Assembly: GCA_016926755.1 (NCBI GenBank)
Contig: JAFGNZ010000369.1
Coordinates: 1-37,769 of the forward strand
From: Myxococcaceae bacterium
Lineage (GTDB): Bacteria; Myxococcota; Myxococcia; Myxococcales; Myxococcaceae
DNA: 37,769 nucleotides
Direction of reading: 5' to 3'
Position numbers and translations under genes: made by a program. The notes below the pieces were generated by a model. The model was not told where the DNA came from. It saw only the letters and a program-made list of their open reading frames with translations, and did no database searches. The stretch's first letter is position 1. Every line of letters starts with the position of its first letter. Below are positions 8,480 to 16,629 of this stretch, one piece after another.

Positions 8480-9226
8480 GTGAGCGCCCGCGCCCTCATC
8501 ATCAACGCCGATGATCTCGGCTATGATCCGGCCGTCACCCGCGGCATCCTCCGCGCGATGCGCGAGGGCGTCGTCTCCTCGGCCACCTTCATGGTGAACA
8601 CGCCCTACTCCGAGGAGGCGGCCCGCGAGGCGCGAGGCCTCTCCATCGGCCTGCACCTCAACCTCGCGCGAGGCGCGCCCGTGTGGCCGGGGTTCCCCCA
8701 GGGCCTGCTGGAGGGCGGCGCCTTCTCCGAGGCCCGCGCCTCCACCCTGCCGCCCGAGGCCGTGGAGGCCGAGGCCCGAGCCCAGCTCGAGCGGCTGGCC
8801 GCGCTGCTGGGCCGGCCGGCCACGCACGTGGACGTGCACAAGCACCTGCACCGGCACCCCTCGGTGCTCACCGGGCTGGCGCGCGCCGCCCGGGCCGTGG
8901 GCCTGCCGGTGCGCTCCATCGACGAGCCCATGCGGCGCGAGCTCCAGGCCCAGGGGGTGACCACCAACGCGCACTTCCTGGGGGATGCGGGGGCAGAGGC
9001 ATACTGGACGCTGGAGCGCTTCGAGGCCGCGGTGGCCCAGGTGCCCGCCGCCGGCGTCACCGAGCTGATGTGCCACCCCGGCTATACCCCCGAGGCGGTG
9101 AAGAGCGGCTACGCGGCTCAGCGCGAGGTGGAGCTGGCCACCTTCCTCCACCCTCGGGCGAAGGAGGCGCTGGCGCGCGCGGGGCTCACCCCCACGGGCT
9201 TCGGCGCGCTCACATCCGGACGGTGA
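8480..9226 (+). CDS. ChbG/HpnK (YdjC) family carbohydrate deacetylase
   Basis: A 248-residue cytoplasmic protein of the YdjC superfamily. The metal-binding start motif is LIINADDLGYDPAVTRGI, followed by SIGLHLNL and THVDVHKHLHRHPSV, and CHPGYTP near residue 197. These give the Asp/His ligands typical of the family, which removes acetyl groups from N-acetylated sugars (ChbG acts on chito-oligosaccharides, HpnK on a hopanoid precursor). No hopanoid genes are nearby, so the sugar is unknown. GTG start at 8480. The 3' end overlaps the convergent histidine kinase gene by 17 bp. Confidence 0.9.
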   Translation: MSARALIINADDLGYDPAVTRGILRAMREGVVSSATFMVNTPYSEEAAREARGLSIGLHLNLARGAPVWPGFPQGLLEGGAFSEARASTLPPEAVEAEARAQLERLAALLGRPATHVDVHKHLHRHPSVLTGLARAARAVGLPVRSIDEPMRRELQAQGVTTNAHFLGDAGAEAYWTLERFEAAVAQVPAAGVTELMCHPGYTPEAVKSGYAAQREVELATFLHPRAKEALARAGLTPTGFGALTSGR

Positions 9227-11105
9227 GCTCCTCCGCCACGGGCCAGCCGGGCTCGGGCGACAGGGCCAGCGTGTTGCGCACGCGGGCAATCAACTCGTCC
9301 GGGCGGTAGGGGCGAGAGCACAGCACCGTGCCCTCCCAGGCCCAGGCGGGCCGCCGCGAGCCGGCCAGGAGGATGGGCACGGGCCGGGCGCGTGGCAGGG
9401 TGGCGAACGTCTCCAGGAAGAGGCCCACCTCCTGCTGGGAGGCGCTCGCGGACAGGAGGATCAGATCCACGGGCAGGTGCGCCGCGTTGCGCAGCGCATC
9501 GTTGCCGTTGTTCACGGTGACGACCTCGAAGCCCTCGGCGCGCAGCACCCGCTCGGCCTCGGCCTCGTGGTGGCGATCCTCATCCAGCAGCAGCACGCGC
9601 GGAGGCAGCTGCCTCACCTCTCGCGCGCACATGCGCGGCAGGCTCACCGTGAAGGTGGAGCCGAGCCCCTCGGCGCTGGCCAGCGTGAGGTTACCCCCGT
9701 GCATCTTGCAGATGGAGTGGCTGATGAAGAGCCCCAGCCCCAGCCCGCCGAAGTTGCGGTGGGAGACGTTGCGCGCCCGGTAGAAGCGCTGGAACAGCTG
9801 CGCCTGGTCCGCGCCGGGGATGCCAATGCCGTGGTCCTTCACGTGGATGCGCACCTCGTCGGCCGCCTCCTCCACCTCCACGTCGATCAGCTCGCCGGCC
9901 GAGCTGTACTTGTGCGCGTTCTCCAGCAGGTTGACGATTACCTGCTCCAGCCGATCCCGATCCCCCTGCACCCACATGCGCTGGCGCGGCACGTCCACGG
10001 TGAAGGGGCGATCGAAGGCGTGGCGGAACTGATCCACCACCTCCGCCACGAGCTGCCCCACCTCCAGCGGCGCGCGCTCCAGCTCCAGCTTCCCCAGCTC
10101 CAGCCGCGACGCGTCCAGCAGATCCTCCACCAGCCCCACCAGCCGATCCACCTGCCGCTTGGACTTGAGCACGCTGGAGAGATCCACCGGCTGCCCGGCG
10201 GTGATGCGCCGCTCCATGGTGAAGAGGCTCAGCTTGAGCGGGGTGAGCGGCGTCTTCATCTCGTGCGAGGCGATGGACATGAACTCCTCGCGCACCCGCA
10301 GCGCCGCCTGCGCCTCGCGCAGCAGCCGCGCGTTCTCCACCGCCACCGCCAGCTGTCCGGCCGCCGCCGTCCACAGATCCAGCTCCTTCACGGAGAAGGA
10401 GGCGCCCTGCTCCTTGTAGAGCAGCAGCAGCCCCACCGTGCGCCGCGGCGCGCACAGCGGCACCGCGGCGAAGATGGAGCCCATGGCGTCGCCGTAGCCA
10501 CGCTGCACGCCGATCTGCGCCCGGCGGGTGCCCAGCGCCTGGAGGAAGGGATCCGCGGACGGATCAAACGAATCCTCGGGGGACTCGCACTCGGCCAGAT
10601 CCGACACCGCGGCGCGGCGCAGCCCGCCCTGGCTCCCCTCCTCGCAGAGGAACACCTCCGCGCGCCGCACCCGGGCGTAGCGCACCAGGGCCGACACCGC
10701 GGCGGCGCACACGCTGTCCACCTCCAGCGTCTCCCCCACCGCGCGGGCAATCTCCTGCACCACCTGGGAGAAGGCCCCCTCATCATCCAACCCCGAGGGC
10801 TCGAAGAGGAGCCACGCGCCAGGAGGCTCGCCCTCCCTGGGCCGCTTCACCTGGACGCGCAACTGACGCAGCGCGACGGTGATGACGTGCCCTTCATGCT
10901 CTCGGCCCTCGCGGATGGCCCGCTCCAGCGCGTCCCGGCTCCGCCCATACTCCAGCAGCTCCAGCAGCTTCCGGCCGGGCGTAGGCGTCACTCCTACCTT
11001 GCGGGCGAAGTCCGCCTCGAGCCATTGGATCTCGAGCTCAGGCCCCACGCGGAGCATGGCCTGGGGCAGGTGCGCGAGGACGTTCTCGAAGTCGGGGGGC
11101 AGCAT
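9210..11105 (-). CDS. GAF-domain sensor histidine kinase with degenerate receiver
   Basis: A 631-residue cytoplasmic hybrid kinase. The ATG at 11105 is chosen over upstream in-frame starts because GGAGGG lies ~9 nt before it. The N-terminal ~100 residues resemble a PAS domain; 115-265 is a GAF domain. The H box SIASHEMKTPLTPLK has His281, the N box NLLENAHKY has Asn392, and G boxes are DHGIGIP and FGGLGLGLF. A receiver-like domain follows from ~503 (VLLLDEDR), but the phospho-acceptor position is Ser552 (DLILLSAS), and the usual Lys region reads CSRPYRP. So the receiver keeps the acidic pair but lacks the Asp, and probably acts without phosphotransfer. Confidence 0.92.
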   Translation of the reverse strand: MLPPDFENVLAHLPQAMLRVGPELEIQWLEADFARKVGVTPTPGRKLLELLEYGRSRDALERAIREGREHEGHVITVALRQLRVQVKRPREGEPPGAWLLFEPSGLDDEGAFSQVVQEIARAVGETLEVDSVCAAAVSALVRYARVRRAEVFLCEEGSQGGLRRAAVSDLAECESPEDSFDPSADPFLQALGTRRAQIGVQRGYGDAMGSIFAAVPLCAPRRTVGLLLLYKEQGASFSVKELDLWTAAAGQLAVAVENARLLREAQAALRVREEFMSIASHEMKTPLTPLKLSLFTMERRITAGQPVDLSSVLKSKRQVDRLVGLVEDLLDASRLELGKLELERAPLEVGQLVAEVVDQFRHAFDRPFTVDVPRQRMWVQGDRDRLEQVIVNLLENAHKYSSAGELIDVEVEEAADEVRIHVKDHGIGIPGADQAQLFQRFYRARNVSHRNFGGLGLGLFISHSICKMHGGNLTLASAEGLGSTFTVSLPRMCAREVRQLPPRVLLLDEDRHHEAEAERVLRAEGFEVVTVNNGNDALRNAAHLPVDLILLSASASQQEVGLFLETFATLPRARPVPILLAGSRRPAWAWEGTVLCSRPYRPDELIARVRNTLALSPEPGWPVAEELTVRM

Positions 11106-11130
11106 GGGCAGGTTCCCTCCGAAATAAGGG

Positions 11131-11146
11131 CGCCCTGCCCAGGGCG
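11131..11146. other. Short hairpin upstream of the histidine kinase gene
   Basis: CGCCCT and AGGGCG pair perfectly around a 4-nt loop, 26-41 nt upstream of the kinase ATG on the minus strand and within the divergent interval before queF. It could form in the 5' leader of the kinase mRNA. At this GC content such stems arise often by chance. Confidence 0.25.
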
Positions 11147-11316
11147 ACAACCCACCTCTCCGCTTTTCCCATGTGTTCGCCCTCCAGGCCGTTGGGGGGA
11201 GGACAGTGTCCAGAGGTGATCTCTCCGCCGCCCAACAGCCCCCCCTCCTGGCGGGCAGGGAGGCGTTCTCTATAGAACCATGCATCCCGGGCGCCCTGTG
11301 TTAGACGACAGCCGAC

Positions 11317-11676
11317 ATGCCCTCCCAGCCTTCCAAGGAACTGCAGACCTTCCCCAACCCGGCGCCCGAGCGGGACTATGAGATCGCCTTCGACGTGCCG
11401 GAGTTCACCTGCCTCTGCCCGCTGACGGGGCAGCCGGACTTCGCGCGCTTCAAGATCCGCTACGTGCCGGACCAGCTCTGCGTGGAGCTCAAGAGCCTCA
11501 AGCTCTACATGTGGGCCTACCGCAACGAGGGCGCCTTCCACGAGAAGGTGACCAACACCATCGCGGACGACATCATCAAGGCCATCCAGCCGCGCAAGCT
11601 CACGGTGGAGGGAGACTTCTTCGTGCGCGGCGGCATCGGCACCGTCGTCACGGTGACGCACGAGAAGAAGAAGTAG
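11317..11676 (+). CDS. queF: NADPH-dependent preQ0 reductase QueF
   Basis: A 119-residue unimodular QueF. It reduces 7-cyano-7-deazaguanine (preQ0) to preQ1 with NADPH, the last soluble step before the base enters tRNA in queuosine synthesis. The active-site segment is [16 protein letters not shown]: Cys34 forms the thioimide with the nitrile and Asp41 is the proton donor. The QueF NADPH motif region is [14 protein letters not shown]. The size fits the short subfamily. It starts with ATG at 11317 and ends 3 nt from the convergent truB stop. No other queuosine genes are in the window, although one CRISPR spacer carries a QueA-like motif. Confidence 0.96.
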   Translation: MPSQPSKELQTFPNPAPERDYEIAFDVPEFTCLCPLTGQPDFARFKIRYVPDQLCVELKSLKLYMWAYRNEGAFHEKVTNTIADDIIKAIQPRKLTVEGDFFVRGGIGTVVTVTHEKKK

Positions 11677-11679
11677 CGG

Positions 11680-12630
11680 CTAGAGCCCGCCTCGCAGCTC
11701 CGCCTCGGCCCGGAGCGCCCCGTCTCGGGCCCGCAGGAGCATCACGAGGCGCCCCTGGTGGAAGCCGCGCACGGGGGCCTCGGGATCCGGGAACCCCGGG
11801 GGCAGGCGCCAGTCCGGCGCGAGGAGCCGTCCCTGGGGGATGGGCCGCTCGCGCCGCAGCTCGCCGAGCTCCGCGTCCGAGAGCTCCCGGGCGGCGCACC
11901 ACGGCAGGAGCTCGCGCCCGTGCAGCCCCACGCGCTGCCCCGGGCCGGGATCCTCCCACGGGCCAATGGCCACGCGGTGCAGGCGGGACAGGTGCGCCCC
12001 ACAGCCCAGCTTCCGGCCGAGCTCCCTCGCCAGCGCGCGCACGTAGAAGCCGCCCCGGCAGGTGAGCTCCAGGCGGCTCGAGCGCGGCAGCGCGTGAGAG
12101 CGCCAGCGCGCCTCGTGGAGGTAGACGCGCGAGGGGGGCAGCACCACCTCCTCGCCGCGATGGGCCTTGCGGTAGGCGGGCTCTCCCCCCACCTTCTTCG
12201 CGCTGGTGGCCGGGGGCACCTGCTCATGCCAGCCCCGGAAGCCGGCCAGCGCCGCGTCCAGCGCCTCCGGCGTGAGGTGGGAGCTGTCCCCCTGGTGGAC
12301 GACGCGGCCCAGCAGATCACCGTTGTCCGTCTCCACGCCCCAGCTCACCTCCGCGACGTAGCGCTTCGGGATGGGGTGGATCAGCTCCATCACCCGCGTG
12401 GCCTGCCCCACCAGCAACAGCAGCAGCCCCTCGGCGAACGGATCCAGCGTGCCGCCATGGCACACCGGCGTGCGCTTGCCGGGGCGAGCGGCCTGGAGCT
12501 CCGCCATGAAGGCGCGCACCAGGGAGAAGCTCGTGTCGCCCACGGGCTTGTGGGCCAGGTAGATGCCGGGCTTCGGCGGAGGCCCTGGCCGGGGTGGGGA
12601 GGGCGCTGCTGAGTCCGGGCGCCGGCTCAC
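11680..12630 (-). CDS. truB: tRNA pseudouridine-55 synthase TruB
   Basis: A 316-residue TruB, which makes pseudouridine 55 in the T-loop of tRNAs. The core motif is CHGGTLDPFAEGLLLLLVGQ with catalytic Asp63, followed by KRYVAEVSWGVETDNGD and GGFYVRALARELGRKLG. The family usually reads GHTGTLDP; here it is CHGGTLDP, with the Asp kept. The start is the GTG at 12630 that overlaps the kinase stop as GTGA; longer frames would run into the kinase gene. The N-terminal ~20 residues are Pro-rich. Co-translation with a Ser/Thr kinase is an unusual neighbourhood for truB, which more often follows rbfA or infB. Confidence 0.95.
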   Translation of the reverse strand: MSRRPDSAAPSPPRPGPPPKPGIYLAHKPVGDTSFSLVRAFMAELQAARPGKRTPVCHGGTLDPFAEGLLLLLVGQATRVMELIHPIPKRYVAEVSWGVETDNGDLLGRVVHQGDSSHLTPEALDAALAGFRGWHEQVPPATSAKKVGGEPAYRKAHRGEEVVLPPSRVYLHEARWRSHALPRSSRLELTCRGGFYVRALARELGRKLGCGAHLSRLHRVAIGPWEDPGPGQRVGLHGRELLPWCAARELSDAELGELRRERPIPQGRLLAPDWRLPPGFPDPEAPVRGFHQGRLVMLLRARDGALRAEAELRGGL

Positions 12631-13787
12631 CGGCGGGGCTTCCCCCCGCCCTCTCGTGGGGGGGAGGAGGGCTTGTCGGGCTGGATCTTCTCCTCGACGA
12701 CTGGCACCCACTTGTCCTGGGTGAGGTAGACGCCGGCGGCCGTGGCCAGGCTCAGCAGCACCACCGCCGCCACCCACTTGAGCCTGCCTCGACCCGAGCG
12801 CGACTTCTGCTCGGCCGCGTATTGCTCGAGCACGCTCAGCTCCGCGTGCGTCAGGTGCGCCAGCGCCTCCGTCTCCGTGAGCTTCTCCCGCTGGCGCAGG
12901 AAGGAGACCAGCAGCGCCGAGTGCGACACCGTCACGTGGCGCGCGAGGAACAGGTCCAGCTCTCGCCGCATCGCCGCCGCGTCCGGGAAGCGCTGCTCCG
13001 GCTTCACCTCGAGCGCCCGCTTGACGATGTTCGCCAGCGCCGCGGGCACGCGGGGCGCCGCCTTGCTGAGCGGCGTGTACTTCCCGTCACGGATCCTCGC
13101 GAAGACCTCTCCCGCCGTCCTGCCCTGGAAGGGCCGCGCGCCCGTGAGCACCTCGTAGAGCAGCACCCCGAGCGAGAAGATGTCCGTGCGTGGATCCAGC
13201 GGCGCCCCCGTCACCTGCTCCGGAGACATGTACGCCGGCGTGCCCACCGCCATGCCCTGCTGGGTGAGCGCATCCATGCTCACGTCCTTGGCGATGCCGA
13301 AGTCCATCAGCTTCACCTCGCCGGCCTTGGTGAGCATGACGTTGCCGGGCTTGAGATCGCGGTGGATGATGCGGCGGAAGTGCGCGTGATCCAACGCGCT
13401 GGCGATGCGCGCGCTGATGACGGCGGCCACGTCCGCGGGCAGCGGCCCATCCTTGATGAGATCATGGAGCGTGGGCCCGTCCACGTACTCCATCACCAGG
13501 AAGAGGCTGTCGTTCTTCTCCACCAGATCGTACACGGTGACGATGTTCTGGTGACGGAACGCGCCCAGGGCCAGCGCCTCGCGCTTGAAGCGCGACAGGG
13601 TCTCCTTGTCCTGCTGCCCCTCCGGGAGCAGCTCCTTGAGCGCCGCCTCACGCTGGAGCCCCTCGTGGAGCCCCCGGTAGACCAGGGCCATGCCGCCACG
13701 GCCCAGCTCGCCCAGCACGCGGTATGCCCCGACCTTGCGATGACGGAGAGGGCCCTTGTCCGACTTATCCTTTTCGAGAACAGACAC
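12627..13787 (-). CDS. Membrane-anchored Ser/Thr protein kinase
   Basis: A 386-residue Hanks-type kinase with all key residues: glycine loop LGRGGMALVYRG, Lys51 in AALKELLP, HRDLKPGN (Asp144), DFG at 162-164, MSPEQ near 188. The domain ends near residue 290. A single membrane segment lies at about 338-357 (WVAAVVLLSLATAAGVYL), followed by a short Lys/Pro-rich tail, so almost all of the protein is cytoplasmic with no sizeable external sensor. The GTG at 13787 is the start closest to the kinase domain; upstream in-frame starts exist and no clear Shine-Dalgarno decides. The stop overlaps the truB start. Confidence 0.9.
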   Translation of the reverse strand: MSVLEKDKSDKGPLRHRKVGAYRVLGELGRGGMALVYRGLHEGLQREAALKELLPEGQQDKETLSRFKREALALGAFRHQNIVTVYDLVEKNDSLFLVMEYVDGPTLHDLIKDGPLPADVAAVISARIASALDHAHFRRIIHRDLKPGNVMLTKAGEVKLMDFGIAKDVSMDALTQQGMAVGTPAYMSPEQVTGAPLDPRTDIFSLGVLLYEVLTGARPFQGRTAGEVFARIRDGKYTPLSKAAPRVPAALANIVKRALEVKPEQRFPDAAAMRRELDLFLARHVTVSHSALLVSFLRQREKLTETEALAHLTHAELSVLEQYAAEQKSRSGRGRLKWVAAVVLLSLATAAGVYLTQDKWVPVVEEKIQPDKPSSPPREGGGKPRR

Positions 13788-13898
13788 GGCCCGCACCGTA
13801 GCGAGTTGTACGCGGACCGTCGACAGCCCAGGTTGCCCTCCTGCTGAGCAGGCCTCCAGGCCCGCGCGCCGGCCCGGAGTTGGGTAGGCTCTCTCCCC

Positions 13899-14096
13899 AT
13901 GAGCCTCCGACTCCTCCTGCCTGTCGTGGCCCTCCTCTCGCTGGGGGGATGCATCGTCCGGACCCCGAGCCTCCACCCGCCCAAGACGAAGAAGTCAGGG
14001 CGCTCCTCTTCCGAGTGCCACCCCAGCCAGTCCTGGGACGGCGAGCAGTGCCGCCACAAGGGCAAGGGCAAGGGCGCGCGCAAGCACGACGGGTGA
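13899..14096 (+). CDS. Very small basic lipoprotein
   Basis: A 65-residue product with a clear lipoprotein signal (LLLPVVALLSLGGC) and a mature part of only ~45 residues, ending in a run of Lys/Gly (HKGKGKGARKHDG). The mature part contains two Cys (SSECHPSQ and GEQCRHKG) that could pair. ATG start at 13899. It is divergent from the kinase gene and followed by the phospholipase D gene 48 nt later. The clean signal peptide is the main reason to call it a gene. Function unknown. Confidence 0.65.
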   Translation: MSLRLLLPVVALLSLGGCIVRTPSLHPPKTKKSGRSSSECHPSQSWDGEQCRHKGKGKGARKHDG

Positions 14097-14144
14097 TGGG
14101 CTCCCGCGTTCTGCTCCAAGAGGAAATCTCCAGGTCCACCAACC

Positions 14145-15269
14145 TTGAGCCCTGAACTCCCGCTCGCGCCCGCGCTGGCGCCGACTCCGGCGGCAGAGGC
14201 CGCGGAGCCGCGGCTGACGCTGCTCGACGGCGGCGCGGAGGCGTATCCGCGGATGCTCGAGGCCATCGAGTCCGCCACGCGGCGCGTCCACCTGGAGGTC
14301 TACACCTTCGAGCGGGAGGGCGTGGGCTCGCGCTTCCTGGCGGCGCTGGCGGCGGCGGCGCAGCGGGGCGTGGAGGTGAAGGTCATCGTCGACGGCTGGG
14401 GGAGCATGGGCGAGAGCGGCGCCATCACGTCGACGCTGCTAGCGGCGGGGGCGAAGGTGCGGGTGTACAACCCGCTCACGTCGATCTTCTTGGGGCGGGC
14501 CTGGCGCAACCACCGGAAGATCCTCCTGGTGGATGACCGGGTGGCGTTCATCGGCGGCATCAACATCGGGGACGAGTACGCGGGCGTGGATGGGGAGCCG
14601 GGCTGGGCGGACCTGGTGGTGGAGCTGCGCGGGGAGATCTGCGTACAGCTCGGCGCGAAGCTGCAGGCGGGGGCGGTGGCGCTGAGCTCGGGGCCGGTGC
14701 GCGTGTTCCTCTCGGGCTTTGGGGGAGGGCGGCGGCTGCAGCAGCGCTACCTGGACGCGCTCCTGGAGGCGAAGCAGCAGGTGGTGCTGGCGCACGCGTA
14801 CTTCCTGCCGGATCGGGGCTTCATGCGCGCGGTCAACCGCGCGGCGAAGCGAGGCGTCGCCGTGCACCTGCTGCTGGCGGGGCGCAGCGACGTGGCCTTC
14901 GCGCGCGCGGCGACCATGCGCCTGTACTGCTACTTCCTGCGCGGCGGCGTGCACATCCACGAGTGGACGGCCTCCACGCTGCACGCCAAGGCGGCGGTGG
15001 TGGATGGGCGGCGGCTGCTGGTGGGCAGCTTCAACCTGGATCCGCTGTCCCTGGTGAACCTGGAGACGCTGGTGGACGTGGAGGAGGCGGGGGTGGCGGC
15101 GCAGGCGACGGCGTGGCTGGACAGGCACCTGCGGGGGGCCCGGCGCATCACCCTGGAGGAGTGCGCGCGCACGGGGCTGCAGGCCTGGCTCCTGGACATC
15201 CTCGGGCTGGCGGGCGCGCGGCTCGCGGAGGCCTTCGCCCGCTTCATCGGCCGGCGCCACCGGCGGTAG
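14145..15269 (+). CDS. Phospholipase D / cardiolipin synthase-like protein
   Basis: A 374-residue PLD-superfamily enzyme with two HxK(x)4D motifs: NHRKILLVDDRVAFIGG (His123, Lys125, Asp130) and LHAKAAVVDGRRLLVGSFN (His280, Lys282, Asp287), each followed by the usual GG/GS-x-N. It lacks N-terminal membrane segments, unlike classic Cls, so it is closer to the ClsB-type or cytoplasmic PLD-like proteins. It would transfer or hydrolyse phosphatidyl groups. The TTG at 14145 is the first start after an in-frame stop and has no close Shine-Dalgarno, so the start is uncertain by some residues. Confidence 0.88.
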   Translation: MSPELPLAPALAPTPAAEAAEPRLTLLDGGAEAYPRMLEAIESATRRVHLEVYTFEREGVGSRFLAALAAAAQRGVEVKVIVDGWGSMGESGAITSTLLAAGAKVRVYNPLTSIFLGRAWRNHRKILLVDDRVAFIGGINIGDEYAGVDGEPGWADLVVELRGEICVQLGAKLQAGAVALSSGPVRVFLSGFGGGRRLQQRYLDALLEAKQQVVLAHAYFLPDRGFMRAVNRAAKRGVAVHLLLAGRSDVAFARAATMRLYCYFLRGGVHIHEWTASTLHAKAAVVDGRRLLVGSFNLDPLSLVNLETLVDVEEAGVAAQATAWLDRHLRGARRITLEECARTGLQAWLLDILGLAGARLAEAFARFIGRRHRR

Positions 15270-15288
15270 GGCGGAAGGCCCGGCGTCG

Positions 15289-15852
15289 TCAAACCTCTTC
15301 GAACTTCATGCCCGTGGCGCCCTGGCGCTCCAAGGCACTCCTGATCTCCTCGGAGACGATCAACGCGCCGGGCCATCCCTCTGGACGGAACACCTTGGCC
15401 TCCGAAACCTTCGACTTGTCGATGCGCATGTCACGAACGTCCCGGTACTGGCCAACCTTGTGAGGCACTCCATCCTCGTGAGTCCACAACCGGATTCTGG
15501 AGGACTGCTCGTCGATGCAACGGATCAACCGCGTGGCCACGAGGATGAGGTACTGATCCGGCTGGCCCTGGATATCCACCGGGATGAGCTGCACATCCCC
15601 GGGAGACAGCTCCGTGAACACGGACGCGATCCGGATGTGAACCACGGGGATCCTGGAGTTCGTCTCGGAGAAGTCCAGCGGCTTGCCATCGCGCTCGATG
15701 AGGATCTTCAAGCGCCCGTCGACGCTCACGGGAGCTCCCAGCCTGAAGTCCCAGTCGTCCACCCTACGGCCCTTTTCATCCGTGGGGTTCTTCAGGTGCC
15801 AGCGTCCCCGGATATAGAGATCGTCATACAACTCGAAGAAGCGCATCGTCAT
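15289..15852 (-). CDS. Imm11 (MXAN_0049-type) immunity protein, no toxin beside it
   Basis: A 187-residue soluble protein of the Imm11 / DUF1629 family. It opens MRFFELYDDLYIRGRWHLKN, contains DWDFRLGAPVSVDGRLKILI and PVDIQGQPDQYLILVATRLI, and ends with the KVFRPEGWPGALIVSEEIR element found near the C-terminus in this family. MXAN_0049 of Myxococcus xanthus protects against the nuclease toxin MXAN_0050. Here the neighbours are cas2 (107 nt upstream) and a PLD gene on the other strand; no toxin gene is next to it. Two ATGs (15852 and 15846) are possible; the second has GAAGG at a better spacing. Confidence 0.85.
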   Translation of the reverse strand: MTMRFFELYDDLYIRGRWHLKNPTDEKGRRVDDWDFRLGAPVSVDGRLKILIERDGKPLDFSETNSRIPVVHIRIASVFTELSPGDVQLIPVDIQGQPDQYLILVATRLIRCIDEQSSRIRLWTHEDGVPHKVGQYRDVRDMRIDKSKVSEAKVFRPEGWPGALIVSEEIRSALERQGATGMKFEEV

Positions 15853-15958
15853 GAGCCTTCTATCGAGCCTTGCCCCGGGTTACGAGTTGGTTCAGTTCGG
15901 TGCCCGGCGTGTTGATCTCTCTTGCCAGGTCATCGAGTCGAATCCTCCCCTCCTTGCT

Positions 15959-16249
15959 TCAGACAATGGTGGGGCCCGTCCGGGCCTCCGCGCACGCGCG
16001 GCCCAGGCTCTCCACGGCCTCAGCCGCCCGCCCTTCCGCAGGCCCAATGTCGATGAACAGCACCTGATCCTCTCGGGCGTTGAGGCATCCGCTCAGCCTG
16101 TCCTTCAGCTGAGCCAGCGCCATCCGCGTCAGATCACAGCGGAAGACGGAGAGTTGTAGATGCTCGCCGTACCCTTTCAATGTCCGGAACACCTGCCTCA
16201 GCCGTCGCGGCTCGCTGATGTCGTACGTCACGATATAGCGCTGTCGCAT
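15959..16249 (-). CDS. cas2: CRISPR-associated endonuclease Cas2
   Basis: A 96-residue Cas2. It begins MRQRYIVTYDISEPRRLRQV with the conserved Asp10 at the end of the first strand, then VFRTLKGYGEHLQLSVFRCDL and a DQVLFIDIG strand. The length is normal for the family. Cas2 is the structural partner that bridges two Cas1 dimers during spacer integration. The ATG at 16249 has AGGAGG just upstream, overlapping the end of the cas1 remnant. The gene itself looks intact, but the adjacent Cas1 is not. Confidence 0.95.
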   Translation of the reverse strand: MRQRYIVTYDISEPRRLRQVFRTLKGYGEHLQLSVFRCDLTRMALAQLKDRLSGCLNAREDQVLFIDIGPAEGRAAEAVESLGRACAEARTGPTIV

Positions 16250-16257
16250 GGTCCCTC

Positions 16258-16629
16258 CTATCGCGTGCGGAACCCCGGGTACTCCGGCAGCTCCCCAAGA
16301 AGGTGGCGCGCCAGGAGCCGACTCTGCACCTCCAGCACGCGTCGGTACGAGATGCGGTAGCCGAACACCGGGTGGGTCACTACCTCGTCCATCCGCCGCT
16401 CATAGGCACGCATGAAGCGCTTCCGCGCCTCGGCCTTGAGGGTGACCCCTACAGGATGGCACTGGAAATCCTCCGGCGTTACCACTCCCGTGTTCACCGC
16501 CGTGAGCACCACGGAGTCCGCGATCAGCGGCCGGAACTCCTCCATCAGATCCAACGCCAGCGCCGGGCGGCCATAACGTGGCTGATGATAGAAGCCCAGG
16601 AATGGATCCAACCCCACCGCGCGGGCAAT
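16258..16629 (-). pseudogene. cas1: cas1 remnant (C-terminal third), fused to truncated CRISPR repeat
   Basis: About 123 codons read [20 protein letters not shown], then [20 protein letters not shown] and continue to a TAG 8 nt before the cas2 ATG. This is the C-terminal third of Cas1 and contains the catalytic His (GFYH) and Asp (LALDLMEEF). The N-terminal lobe and the catalytic Glu are missing, as is the Cas4 domain normally fused in front of Cas1 in type I-G. Upstream the frame enters 17 nt identical to a CRISPR repeat. A GTG at 16617 could give a short peptide, but it would lack the active-site Glu and the beta-sandwich domain, so it is called a pseudogene. Confidence 0.93.

Noticed and set aside
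6494-9289. A 931-codon minus-strand open frame
   Set aside because: It lies antisense to three recognised genes (kinase, esterase, deacetylase); low-complexity His/Arg/Gly composition typical of an antisense frame.
9477-11219. A 580-codon plus-strand open frame opposite the histidine kinase
   Set aside because: Antisense shadow; the kinase on the other strand has all conserved boxes.
11106-11316. A preQ1 riboswitch upstream of queF
   Set aside because: I saw no preQ1-type A-rich tail or pseudoknot arrangement near the queF start; QueF makes preQ1 and is not always controlled this way. Only a simple hairpin nearer the divergent gene is visible.
13788-13976. A 63-residue N-terminal extension of the kinase ending at 12627
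   Set aside because: The extension is low-complexity and overlaps the divergent small lipoprotein gene, so the GTG at 13787 was preferred.
16258-16617. A short functional Cas1 starting at the GTG at 16617
   Set aside because: It would lack the N-terminal domain and the catalytic Glu; no Cas1 of this size is known to work.
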